DNA of 64,000 nucleotides from Halisarca cf. caerulea (Eukaryota; Porifera; Demospongiae; Chondrillida; Halisarcidae). This document shows, piece by piece, positions 8,802-19,605 of the stretch. Under the pieces are notes generated by a model that was not told where the DNA came from, ran no database searches, and was given only the letters and a program-made list of their open reading frames with translations. The DNA is taken from positions 6,404,501-6,468,500 of the forward strand of contig CAUJGJ010000397.1 in assembly GCA_963170055.1 (NCBI GenBank). The letters are read 5' to 3'. The first letter of the stretch is position 1. Every line of letters begins with the position of its first letter. The position numbers were made by a program, and so were the translations under genes.

Positions 8802-11475
8802 AAATGGCTGCCGTACGAGGTCAATTCAGTGAACCAGCCAAACGTTTTACTTCGGAAGAAATACTGAGCCACTTCTTTATTGACAAATCAGTTGTGGAAA
8901 GTGACAAAGGTGATAACCATTGCCAAAATACTAGGTCAAGAGCACTGTGAAGCATCGGATACCGCCATTGTTTCCTCCCCGCATAGGCTTGTCTCCAATT
9001 CCATCCCTTCCCTTCCGCCAACAAAATACCACCGGTAGTAGTACATCCTGGACAAACTAGTGTTGAAAGCTCAATTTCATTGTCGCAAAGTAGTGATGAT
9101 CCCTTGGACAGTAGTTTGGTGGAGCCATTGGAAACTACTACCTTGTCTTTGAGCCCTGGAGTTGCTCAGCCATTTGCAGAGTATGAATCTGAAAACAGTG
9201 AGTCATCTTCCGATGAAAGCGTACATAATAGATCGTTTTTTTGATGTAAATGTCTCAGACCAGTCTTCAAACTCTGCAGATGAATCTGTTCAGAAATTAG
9301 ACTGGCAAGGTAGGAGGCGTTCAAGGGGTAGTAGCCGCACTGTTACTTCCGTTCCATACCATTGTCAAGTTACCAATACAGTGCCCACAAGTGCTAACCA
9401 AATTGAGGAAGAAGATCCCAATCATACCACCCCTCCAGATTTTGCCCCTATCCATGAACCCAGTCCATAGCTTCCCAACTTGACCAACCCAACTGGTCTT
9501 AATTTGTTCGAACTCTTCTTTACAGATGAAATTGTTTAAAGACTAGTTAGATGCACAAGTGAGTATGCTGGAAAAATTAAACATAAAAAAGGTACATGTA
9601 CATGAGGTTAAAAAAGGGTGAGTTACATAGCAGAAATGAGAAGGTTTCTTGCAGTACTAGTATTATGTGGCATCAACAAGGTAAGGAACAGACTGGTTTG
9701 GAGTGCTCGCAATGCACAGGTTATGGTTGGCCTGTTTCATCTGATGTCACGCCATTGTTTTGAGGCAATTTCTTCATTTTTGCATGTGGTTTCTGCAGAG
9801 GAGGAACAAAAGCTGTCTGATCATCCGCTGAAGAAGATTCTGCCTCTTCACAACCGCATCAAGGAGAAATGCTTTGAGCTGTACCATCCTTTGCAGGAAT
9901 TATCAATTGATGAGAGGATGGTGAGAAACAAAGACAGGCACAGGTTTCGCCAGTACATAAAGAACAAACCCACTAAATGGGGGTTCAAGTTTTGGGTGCT
10001 GGCGGATCCTACTGGCTACACCATTGATTCCAACCCCTACAAAAGTGAAACTGAGAGTGTGGGGGAGCACAGGCTGGCTTATGATGTAGTGATGAAGTTA
10101 TTACAACCACTTTTCCATCAAAATTACCATCTGTCTTGCAATAACTTTTATTCCAGTCCTCATTTGTTCCAGGCATTACTAGGCAAAGTTGTTGCAGCCA
10201 CGGGTACTGTCAATCCTAATCGTCATACTGTACCTCAAACCATCAAGACACTCAAAAAGGCTCTGGGTTCTACTTCCATCAAGCGAGGTACAGGGTTCTG
10301 GGTACGACCTACTGGGTCTGGAATTGTTTACATCTGTTGGAAGGATAGCTAGCCAGTTTGTGTGATGTCCACTTGCCACCCAGGACACTCATCTTCAACA
10401 GCAAAGAGGAGAGTTAAATTTTCAACAGGTGTGTCACAGACAGAGGGCGTACCCATTCCTATTGCCATTGCCAAGTACAACCGTTACATGGGTGGTGTGG
10501 ACAAGTCTGACTAGTACTTGGCGTACCACAACACCAACCACAAGACGCACAAGTACTGAAAGACTTTGTTCACTCACCTCGTTGACATCTCCCTCACCAA
10601 TGCCTCCATTCTGTACAACTGGTTGTTGCTACAAAGTGGCCTCAAGTCAATCAGTGAGATATCAGCAAAAGGGTTGTAGTTATGCTTTGACCATACTATA
10701 AAAAAGCACCATCACGGTGGCAAGATACCCTAGCTTTAGTTAGAGCTTTTTAGATGCTAAGAATAGGATTTTAGAATAGTCGCGTCTTTACGCGATGAAG
10801 TCCTCTTTTCTTACTATGAGAATTTGCCACCGTGATGTTGCTTTTTTATCGTATGGTCAAAGCATAACTACAACCCTTTTGCTGATACTTTAGACCTGCT
10901 AACAAACCGGTACTTGGCGTTAATCTAGGCGTTCGGTGAAGATGTCTGTTATACCATCTAGTGGTTTTGGATTTTCCTTGACCAATCCCGTGATGGGAGG
11001 TTTCCAAGGAACATCCATTACTGCTCTGCCCAGTGCTACTGATGAAGGGTGGAATTCCCAGAAAAGGCCTTATAGCACATTGGCAAAACAGCGATGTTTC
11101 GTCTCAGATTATCATGGTTAGTACATTTCTATCAATCAGTGAGAATAGCTTTCAGGATATCTTCGTACGGCATTCAACCAGCAAGTACTCCCAAACCCCT
11201 CAAGTCCCAATTCCATCAACTGTACCATCATTTGTCATTAGACATGGCAGCAAACCAACAGCCAAGAGGACAAGGTGTGCAATCTGCCACCACAAGGCAT
11301 CCAGGTTTTGTCCTGACTGTCCTTCCCAACCACACCTATGTCAACTTCTGTCTAAGTGCTGCAATGACATCTGGCACAGCCCACAGTATGAGGCCCATAG
11401 GCACAATCCTCTAAAAAGACACCATCATCTGCCAGTACACCACCAGCTAAACGGGGCAGACCTTCAGGAAGCATG
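8802..11475 (+). pseudogene. PB1 piggyBac transposase, degraded
   Basis: Recognisable pieces are an N-terminus with RFTSEEILSHFF (8840), an acidic/serine region (9160-9470), LFELFFTDEIV (9505) and the catalytic core 9618-10350. The cysteine-rich C-terminus is at 11270-11410 (CAICHHKASRFCPDC, SKCCNDIWH). Catalytic position 1 is intact in SIDERMVRNKDR. Position 2 reads CNNFYSSP, where DNFYSS is expected, so the second aspartate is asparagine. Position 3 (GGVDKSD, ~10490) survives but is followed by stops. Several frameshifts and a 224-bp MITE at 10662 confirm it is dead. It belongs to the same lineage as PB2 and PB3 (shared NKPTKWGFK..VLADPTGYT). Confidence 0.85.
10662..10885. mobile_element. 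224-bp MITE with ~65-bp inverted repeats and TA duplication
   Basis: It starts TCAGCAAAAGGGTTGTAGTT and ends with the reverse complement. The arms extend through GCTTTGACCATAC and the CACGGTGGCAA block. TA flanks both sides (10660-10661, 10886-10887). The interior contains GTCGCGTCTTTACGCGATG and no frame. The TA duplication fits Tc1/mariner-type mobilisation. It interrupts the PB1 transposase. Confidence 0.85.
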
Positions 11476-11655
11476 AACATCACAGGCTCATTATAGCGGA
11501 TATTAGAATACTAAAAAAATGGCTGCCGCCAAAAAGGGGTGACAAATACATCACGATTTTGACTCGCAGAAATATTTTCTGGCTCATTTTAATCTTCTAC
11601 ACATTTTAATGCTTATTATCGAAACATTGAACCAAACAAGCGATTCGAGTTTAAA

Positions 11656-12473
11656 CAAGTAATTCGAGTTAAAAACTCGTGGGGGCTGCCGCCCCACGCA
11701 CTCGAATCACTTGCAAAGCATTGGAGTGTAAGTGCACAGCTGAACATTCATTGAACATACTGTTTATTGTAACAGGACGATGGTTTTGAAAACAATTGCC
11801 ATATTTGGCAATTGTTTTCAAAACAATTCCTGTAACTCATTCCTGTATAAATTTATACTTCTCTATTACTAGTATATAAATTCTCTATTATAAGACTTTT
11901 CTTCAAATCCATATTATATATATATATATATATATACAGTAGAACCTCGCAATAAGACCACCCCGGAAATAAGACCACCTCAGAATTAAGACCACTTTGT
12001 TGCAGTCCGGAATTTCTCCTATAGTTGTACATGGAAATTAGTTTCAGAATAAAGACCACATTTTTACTTCTGGATGTCAAAACCTCACAATTAAGACCAC
12101 TTATTTGTGGATATTGCTGTTTTCTGTGGACAATAGGCTCTGAAATGACGACATCAGTAGAAAGAGATGGTAAACTTGGGGTCACTTTTTTAACATCGTA
12201 ATAGAGTAACAATAAAAGAGGTGTGATGGTACAATTTTTCTACAGTTTTATTGCCTTATGTGCATCCTGTGTCTATGGAATGACTTCTGGATGTGCCATG
12301 CTATTCTGGGCAGTACTTTCAGAAATAAGACCACCTCAAAATTAAGACCACTTACAATGGTCCCAAGGGTGGTCGTATTTGTGAGGTTCTACTGTATATA
12401 TATCGGACGAGCGTTACACACCGGAAGTCCAAATGAAAACAATATAGGGGCTGCCTGTGGCAGCCCCTAAAAA
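11656..12473 (+). mobile_element. HINE-A copy 1, carrying a pogo-like MITE
   Basis: It begins CAAGTAATTCGAGTT, folds onto ACTCGAATCACTTG, holds a long internal palindrome (TTGAAAACAATTGCCATATT..) and a (TA)n tract. It ends ATCGGACGAGCGTTACAC..GGGGCTGCC..GGCAGCCCCTAAAAA. It is inserted in the A-rich loop of a HINE-B 5' hairpin. The architecture (5' inverted repeats, central microsatellite, 3' stem) resembles Helentron-derived HINE/DINE-1 elements, which is an inference. Confidence 0.8.
11937..12394. mobile_element. 458-bp pogo/Tigger-like MITE, TA duplication
   Basis: The termini CAGTAGAACCTCGCAATAAG and its inverted counterpart (..GTGAGGTTCTACTG) are flanked by TA. The ends resemble the CAGTNGAACCTC termini of pogo/Tigger transposons. 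Internal repeats of 'AAGACCAC' are present and there is no transposase. It landed in the (TA)n tract of HINE-A. Confidence 0.85.
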
Positions 12474-12663
12474 CTCGTGGGCCACCTACAGCCCTGGAAA
12501 CTCGAATCGCTTGGAAATTGGCGTTATTGACTATAATAATATTTTGAAGAACTCTTCTGGTCTAAAAGACCCTTCGCTGATAAAATCAGGAGCAAACGAA
12601 TGAATTTCACCGAAATATAGCCGAAAGATTTTGTACCGACTTCGTGTCCACCATGTTGTTGAC

Positions 12664-12696
<33 letters not shown>

Positions 12697-13013
12697 ATAT
12701 TATATATATATATACATATTGACATCGTTCCAGACGTTCCGAACACTTCCGGCGAAAGTAAAAACAATCCAAAAAGAAGTCCATATTGTATGTGAAAATA
12801 AGAAAATAAGAATTTTTAAAAATACTGTTTTTGCAGTAAATGTCGATGTCCGCACATCTGGAAGTGCTTCAATAGGGGCAAAACTAGTATCAAATGAAAG
12901 AGTAAAGTCGACTGCATAAGGTGTTCCTGAGCGGAAAATATTTAACCCCAAATGACATAGATATACCCAAAAATGTACTTTTCCGCTGTAAAATAGTGAA
13001 AATTCAACCATAA

Positions 13014-13222
13014 CAAGCGATTCGAGTTTAAAAAACTCGTGGGCAGCCTACGGCCCTGGAAACTCGAATCGCTTGGAAATCGTCGTTATTGACTAAAATA
13101 ATACTACGAAGAACTCTTCTGGTCGAAAAGACTCTTCGCTGATAAAAGCAGGAGCAGACGAATGAATTTCACCGAAATATAGCCAAAAGATTACGAACCT
13201 ACTTCGCGTCCGCCATGTTGTT

Positions 13223-13259
<37 letters not shown>

Positions 13260-13332
13260 ACATCGTTACGGACGTTCCGGACACTTTCGGTGAAAGTAAA
13301 AACAATATAGGGCTGCCTTCCGGCGGCCCAAA
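13014..13332 (+). mobile_element. HINE-B copy with an identifiable empty site
   Basis: A complete copy: 5' hairpin CAAGCGATTCGAG..CTCGAATCGCTTGG, TA tract 13227-13256, 3' stem GCCTTCCGGCGGCCC plus A residues. The flanks AATTCAACCATAA and AAATGCTTATATC are joined without insert in R copy 2 at 19138 (ACCATAAAAATGC). Comparing the two shows insertion within an A run without a clear target duplication. Confidence 0.85.
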
Positions 13333-14159
13333 AAATGCTTATATCTTTTGCATACATGGTTATATTTTCTCCACTCAGAATAAACTATTGCACAAGGGTA
13401 CTTTAAAATAGATTTTGCAGTCTCCGTCACAAAGAAGGGCCATCTAGACGTGCGGATTCTACATTCTTTTTGAAACAAGTTCAAAGCCGCCATTTTAATG
13501 TGACATCATTGATGACGTTATGTGTCATTCCAAGATGGTCACGCGCATGAAAATTTGCTATGTTACTGTTATAGTTTCAATATCAAAGTTAGTTACATCG
13601 TTTTGTTTAATTTTTCTCAGCGAAGGAAGTTGAACACTTAATCTTTGATTCTGATTAATCGATCTTTGTTTGCGAACGATTATGGGTGAGTTACAGTCAT
13701 TTTAATTGATATTCGTATTATTTTATTGTAAAATCCTCTTACCATCGCTATTAATAGGGTAACTCTTGATGTTATTGTAGGATTCTGATATTGCCTGGAT
13801 ACTTTAGTGAAATACCTGGGCTTCAGATACCAATTTCAGGGATTTTGTGTGAATACCTTTGCGCGAAAGGTTCTTGATTATTTGTGTACGCAAATTGTCC
13901 ATATGTGGTATTTGATACTTTCAATCACCATATCCATCTTTTAAAAGCTTTAAAATGACGGATTTGGCGGTGCAAAAGTTCAAATCGTAGCTCCCGCAAT
14001 ATGCAAACATTTCCTGTTACAGACAGAGATTATGCAACTTGTGATGACGTTTTCCTAAGAGGTAGTCATGACGTGTATGAAAAAGGTATCAAATTCCCTG
14101 CATTCCAATACTTTGTCACCTAAAATCCCAACATTCTGAAATATGCTATAATGCCCCTG

Positions 14160-14489
14160 TGATCTGTCGTCATAGGGGAAGCTACAAATGGCACTAACCC
14201 ACTTGCATGTTCACCATGTTCACTTTATCTGCATGATACTACACTTTTTTACTTTCTCTTGGTGCATGACAGTTGTAAGCATTAGTTAATCACTTCTATT
14301 AGTCAATATAGATAGCAAATACTTCTCCTTGGTGGCAAATCAGCTCGCTTTGTGGAAAAAGGACGTTTCTTATACAAGAGTATTGGCAAAATAAGTATGC
14401 TAATCCAATATTGATGATGTTAATGTGTGTATTACAGAATTGAAAGAAATCTCACTAAGCACAATGCAAGCAGTTCACTGAACACTCGT
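14160..14489. other. Non-coding segment between R copy 1 and LINE2 3' end
   Basis: AT-rich and without coding motifs. It should contain the 3' untranslated end of LINE2 at its right edge, but the boundary cannot be fixed by eye. Confidence 0.4.
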
Positions 14490-16039
14490 ATATTGTTAGT
14501 TTATTTGATATTTGTCAAGTCTTTTTGTAGTTCTTCTTTGACAGCTTTCCAATTCGGTTGGTCAGATTTCAGGCATTCGGAGGTAATCTGGTTCCAAATC
14601 TCTGGGATTCTACCCCTGTAGCTCCTCCTACAGACCTGTAATGATGTAGTGGCAACACTGGATTGCAGCTCATGATTGTGTGGTGTGGCAGTAGCTAAAC
14701 AAGCAGATCTACGCAGTTTTCCTTTGTTTGGGTCTTCACAGTGAGGGGTGACAAAATCAGAGGTGCCTTGGTGTGTCAAAGCAATAGTTTACAGGTAAGA
14801 CCCACTGCTGCTGCTTTTCGCCTCTGTTCCAGAGAATTAACGGGCAGTGGTTTGAACATTTTCTGTGCCTGCTGCTGCACTCTGTTGAGCTTGTACAAAT
14901 TTGTATCTGCTGCCCTACAATACACAAAATTTCCATATTCACGCTTTGGGCAAACAAATGCTTTGTACGCTGTACAAGTGCCACTGTCATCTAGGTACTG
15001 CCGAAGGCGTCGAATGGACCCTAGTCTCTGCTTTGCTTCTGTTGCAATTCTGTTGACATGGGGCGACCAGGTCGCCTTGCAATCCAAGGTAAAACCTAGT
15101 ACATCCAGTGTCTCCTTCTCTGTGATCTCCACTCCATTCCATTCAAAAACAAGGGTACCGATTGTCTATCCTTCTTCTTACTTATGGCAATTGCCTTAGT
15201 TTTCCTTGCTTCAAAATCTAGTAGCCATTTCTTGCCAAAGGACAGTACCAGCTCAATGTCCGAATTCAGCAAGGCTGCCCTTGTCTCTCTTTCCACTGTT
15301 GGTATTCTCATTACATGAGTGACATCATCAGCATAGCAGAGAACAGCTGCATGTTGAACTTCTTCAGGCAGTCCGCGGATGAACAGGTCGTAAAACAGCG
15401 GTGGCCATATTCCCCCTTGGGGAACAATGGAGTTGATTTGGTACTGTTCTGACTCTTCACCGCTGGTGACAACAATGAAATTGCGATCTGGAAGATAGCT
15501 TTTTGAAGGGCAAATGCTTTCCCTTTAATACCAATGGAATATAGGTGTGCCAGTAACCCTCTCCACCATACTCGATCGAAGGCACCTCTGATGTCAAAAG
15601 CCACGACTCCAAGCTCCAAAATCCATGAGCTTCACGTGCAGCAGCGACTTCGTCGGCAATGATAACTCCAACATCAGCAGTTCCTACTTCTGGTACAAAT
15701 TCAAATTGCTCATCTGGAATATATGGAAGATGACTTCGTAGCTGGGGAAGCAGGACTCTTTCAAATGTTGTTGACAGTGTGGATAATACAGATACAGATA
15801 CAGTAATACAGATATTGGCCTGTAGGTAGATGGTGAAGTTGACGGTCCCTTATTGGGGGTGGATGGTAGTAACATGCACAATTTTCCAGGATTTTGGAAA
15901 AATTCCGCTCCTCACAATCTTTTGGAAGAGGCTTTGAGAGTGGTCCAGCACATCGCTTAAGCACTCGTGGGCTTACTCCATCCAGTCCAACTGATTTGCT
16001 TTCGTCCAGTCTCCTCAAAATGCTCCGTACCGAATCTTT
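14490..16039 (-). pseudogene. LINE2 (non-LTR retrotransposon), RT and C-terminal half
   Basis: Reading downward on the minus strand: the RT N-terminal block RRLDESKSVGLDGVSPRVLK (16015), LGVVAFDIRGAFDRVWW (15610), a PQGGIWPPLF template block (15410), and the catalytic LCYADDVTHVM (about 15315). Then come SKKKDR.., the LGFTLDCKATWSPHVNRIA thumb region (15100) and C-terminal RSYRGRIPEIWN (14600). At least four frame breaks make it non-functional. The 5' half with the endonuclease is probably 31081-32440, displaced by the LINE1 insertion at 16040. Confidence 0.8.
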
Positions 16040-18439
16040 CAGGTATCAGGTATCAGGTATCAGGTATTCTTATTTTATCTGGGGAACCTTTAGCCAGAGG
16101 TTACTATAAGTGGCACCCAGAAAAGAAAAAAAGTGAAAAAAGGGACAAAGGCAAAACACAAACGAAACACGGAGGTAGTACAAATATTCCAAAAAAAATT
16201 GAGATGCAGCAAAAAATAAAATAAAATGAGAGATCAGAATTACAAAACAATAAAAATATTCAATCAGTTTTGGGGGATATAATAACCATTGTCAATGAAA
16301 TAACTAAAGGTGATTGGTGTGTGAAAACACATGCATGCATGTTGTGTACAGAAATACTGGGCTAATCGTTCAAAAAGTGATTTACACATAGTCTGTGAAT
16401 ACCCGAAAGTCCGCACAGCATCGTATGTTGTTTGGAAGAGACCGCCATATGGATGCACCGACAAAACTAAATGCCTTCTGGCCAAGGGAAGTACGCAAAC
16501 GTGGAAGATTTAATTGAGAAGTTGAAGATGCTCTAGTATTATACTGAGAAGTTGGAGTGGGAAAAAGGTTGCTAAGATAAGTAGGTGATTGTGAAGATAC
16601 GCATTTGTATACAGTTTGGACCAAGTGAATTTTCCATCTAGCAGAGAGAGTTGATATACCTAATTCTTTACGGGCAGAAGAAGCAGAATAATCTCCACGT
16701 TTGTGAAGGACAGTTCTACACGCAAAGTTTAAAAGTGTTTCTAACCAATGGCTTTCCTCTTTAGTGCAAACAGACCACACATTGTCACAATAGTCAAATA
16801 GGGGAAGAATGTATGATTTGAGGTAGAGAAGAAGAAGAGGCCTAGGGAGAAACCAAGAGAGGCTACGTAGAAGGCTGAGACTACAAGTAACCTTGTTACA
16901 AACAATCTCAATATGATCACCCCACGATAAGATATCATTCACTACTACTCCGATAAATTTGAACTTATGAACCTGCTCAATGTCTACAGTTTCTACTTTG
17001 AGAGCTAATTTGTCAGTAACCTTTCTTCTTGCAGAGTGAATCAACATGCTTTTGGTTTTGGAGATGTTTAGTTTTAGGCCATTTTGTTGTAACCACAAAT
17101 TTGTTAAATCAAGAGTGAGTTGGAGAGAGGAGTTTTAGTTCCTGAATATTATCACTAATTAGGAAAATGGTTGTGTCATCTGCAAAAAGTATGGTGAAAT
17201 TTGATGGAAGAACAGAAGGCCAGTCATTTATGAAAGCAGAAAAAAGGGTTAGGCCTAGTGTGGAGCCTTGCAGAACCCCATTGGTAGGGAAACAAAGAGT
17301 GCAATATTCATTTTCAACACAGGTTTGATGGCAACGGTTAGGGAGATAAGACTTAAACCTGGCAATTGTGGAAGGGGACAGACCGCGGTTAGATAGTTTC
17401 CAAAGAAGAAAATCGTGATTTACAGTGTCAAACGTCTTGGAAATGTCTAAAAACACTACTCCCACATATTTCTTGTTATCAAGCGCTTTATACCATTGGT
17501 CAAGGCAAAAAAGAAGAAGAGATTGCGTAGTAATTTTGTTGAAAGCCAGATTGACATGGGAATAAAAGATCATTTTGGTTTAGATGTGAAGAAAGTTGTT
17601 TTTGGGCATGTTATTCAAGAAATTTACTGGCAACCGGAAGAAGAGAGATAGGATGATAGTTTGAAGGAGTGGTTCGATCACCTGATTTATGTAATGGAAC
17701 AATAGAAGCACATTTCCAGGCTTTTGGAAAGGTTGAGGAAGCAATGGAAGAATTTATAATCACGCAAAGGGGATCACAGATGACAGAGCGAGTGTCAATT
17801 AAGGCACAAGAAGGAATGTTATCAATACCGGTAGCACATTTACGTTTAAGAGTAGCAAGATTATCCTTTACCAAATCTGGGGTGGTCATAGAGAGATTGA
17901 AGATGGGAGGGATAAAAGGTCGAGGAGGGGATGGAGGATCAGTACTAGGAGCAAAATTAGAAGAGCTAACAGATGCAAAGTGATTGTTAAGTGCATTTGC
18001 TATTGTGACAGGATCGGTGTTAAAGGATGACCATGCACTAGAAGGAGACGAGGATTTAGCAAGCTTAAGAGTATTCCAAATCGCTGAAGGTTGTGTATTT
18101 TTTGGAAAAGTCTATGAAAGTAATCATATTTTGCTTCACGTTGAAGCCAGACTACAAGGTTACATTGTGCTCTATAGATATTTTTGGAAGTAGGGGATGG
18201 ATTTTGGCGGTAGAAACGACAAACCCTATCACGTCTATCCATTTCATCTCGAATAGATTGAGTAATCCACGGCGTTAGGTTATTTTTTATTCTTACTGTT
18301 TTGAGAGGTGCATGCATATCAAGAACTTCAAGTTCAAGAAGGATTGGTAGGTGGTCGGAGAAGGAGGATTGAAGGACTAGGGATTTGGCGATTGGATAGT
18401 CTGAGGATATGATAGAAAGATCTAAAATGGCATTTGACA
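16040..18439 (-). pseudogene. LINE1, CR1/L2-like: endonuclease end, RT, C-terminus and microsatellite tail
   Basis: In order on the minus strand: the end of the AP endonuclease (SSFSDHLPILLELEVLD, 18360), the RT start ATLKRKCATGIDNIPS (17850), IVPLHKSGDRTTPSNYHPIS (17680), VVFLDISKTFDTVNHDFL (17460) and GVLQGSTLGLTLFS (17250). The catalytic FTILFADDTTIF follows at 17190, then NGLKLNISKTKSMLIHS (17080) and the C-terminal RTVLHKRGDYSASSARKELG (16700). The 3' end is a run of TACCTGA units (16040-16067), a tail type usual for CR1/L2-like elements. Several frame changes are present. The upstream endonuclease continues at 30976-31080 beyond R copy 2. Confidence 0.8.
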
Positions 18440-18474
18440 CAGGCTCAATATAGCAGATTTCAGACTAGTAAAAA

Positions 18475-18782
18475 CAAGCGATTCGAGTTTAAAAACTCGT
18501 GGGCCGCCTACGGCCCTGGAAACTCGAATCGCTTGGAAATCAGCGTTATTGACTAAAATAATATTTCGAAGAACTCTTCTGGTCTAAAAGACCCTTTGCT
18601 GATAAAATCAGGAGCAAACGAATGAATTTCACCGAAATATAGCCAAAAGATTTTGTACCGACTTCACGTCTGCCATGTTGTTGACATATATATATATATA
18701 TATATTGACATCGTTCCGGACATTCCGGACACTTCCGGTAAAAGTAAAAACAATATAGGGCCGCCTTTTGGCGGCCCAAAAA
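18475..18782 (+). mobile_element. HINE-B copy
   Basis: Complete: CAAGCGATTCGAG 5' hairpin, short TA tract (18684-18705), CATTCCGGACACTTCCGG, and the GCCGCC..GGCGGCCC stem. The corresponding uninterrupted sequence is at about 11512 (ATACTAAAAAAATGGCTGCC). Confidence 0.85.
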
Positions 18783-19367
18783 TGGTTGCCACCAAAAAGG
18801 GGTGACAAATACATCAGGATTTTGTCTCGCAGAAATAATTTCTGGCTCATGTTAAATCTTCTACACATTTTTATGCTTATTGTCAAAACATTAAACCCAA
18901 GAAACAAGCCCATATTGTATGCAAAACTAAGTAAATAAGAATCTAGAAAAATATTGTTTTTGCAGTAAATGTCGATGTCCGCATGTCTAGAAGTGCTTCA
19001 ATAGGGGCAAAACTTGTATCAAATTAAAGAGTAAAGTCGACTGCATAAGGTATTCCTGAGTGGAAAATATTTAACCCCAAATGACATAGACATAACCAAA
19101 AATGTACCTTTCCGCTGTAAAATAGTGAAAATTCAACCATAAAAATGCTTATATCTTTTGCATACATGGTTATATTTTCTCCGCTCAGAATAAACTATTG
19201 CACAAGGGTACTTTAAAATAGATTTTGCAGTTTCCGTCACAAAGAAGGGCCATCTAGACGTGCGGATTCTACATTCTTTTTGAGACAGGTTCAAAGCTGC
19301 CATTTTAATGTGACATCATTGATGACATTACGTATCATTCCAAGATGGTCACGCGCATGAAAATTTT

Positions 19368-19475
19368 AGTCTTGCGTCGCACAGACCCTATTCTCGCCTC
19401 TATTTTTTTATTATGACGTCACACGGTCGGCGAGAATGGGTCTGGTAGGGTTCCTATACTGGCTTTGTTCTGGGC
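19368..19475 (+). repeat. Left TIR of the RecQ/DUF6589 transposon
   Basis: The terminal repeat is itself a near-palindrome: CAGACCCTATTCTCGCC is answered by GGCGAGAATGGGTCTG, with TGACGTCA in the loop. This leaves a second inverted unit ending at TTTGTTCTGGGC. Confidence 0.9.
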
Positions 19476-19605
19476 CACCGTGTTTTTAGTGGCTCATTAC
19501 ATATGCAGTTGCTGTGATGTAATGATATTCATATATAAGCAACGCGGTAAATCGTACGCAAGGTGGGTTGTGAACTCTTGTGGCGCGGAACTACCGAGTT
19601 GAAAG

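Larger units (their letters stand above)
8541..11482 (+). mobile_element. piggyBac PB1, right end not found
   Basis: A TTAA at 8537-8540 precedes CCCTTGAGCGCCC, a plausible piggyBac terminus. The transposase remnant follows on the plus strand. The expected inverted partner ending GGGTTAA could not be located before the R element at 11483. The right end was therefore deleted, or was displaced by later insertions. Confidence 0.65.
11637..12773 (+). mobile_element. HINE-B copy split by HINE-A
   Basis: The left piece 11637-11655 (CAAGCGATTCGAGTTTAAA) resumes at 12474 (CTCGTGGGCCACC..CCTGGAAACTCGAATCGC) and runs to about 12773. The terminal GGCC hairpin has been lost (AAAAACAATCC then A residues). 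The matching site without this insertion is in R copy 2 near 18898. Confidence 0.75.
11483..14159 (+). mobile_element. R element copy 1 (about 1.2 kb net) with nested HINE insertions
   Basis: The ends CAGGCTCATTATAGC and GCTATAATGCCCCTG form an imperfect 15-bp inverted repeat. Net of insertions it aligns block by block with copy 2 (18440-30975): GGGGTGACAAATACATCA, GATGTCCGCA..., GAACGATTATGGGTGAG, and AAGAGGTAGTCATGACGTG are in the same order. No transposase is encoded. It carries the intact sites where, in copy 2, the RecQ element (13547-13557) and piggyBac PB2 (near 13938) inserted. Target duplication is not resolved. Confidence 0.75.

Noticed and set aside
14741..15199. Plus-strand frame of 152 codons
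   Set aside because: It overlaps LINE2 coding blocks on the minus strand (YADD and thumb motifs) and has no motifs of its own.
17669..18278. Plus-strand frames across LINE1
   Set aside because: They are antisense to clear RT and endonuclease motifs.
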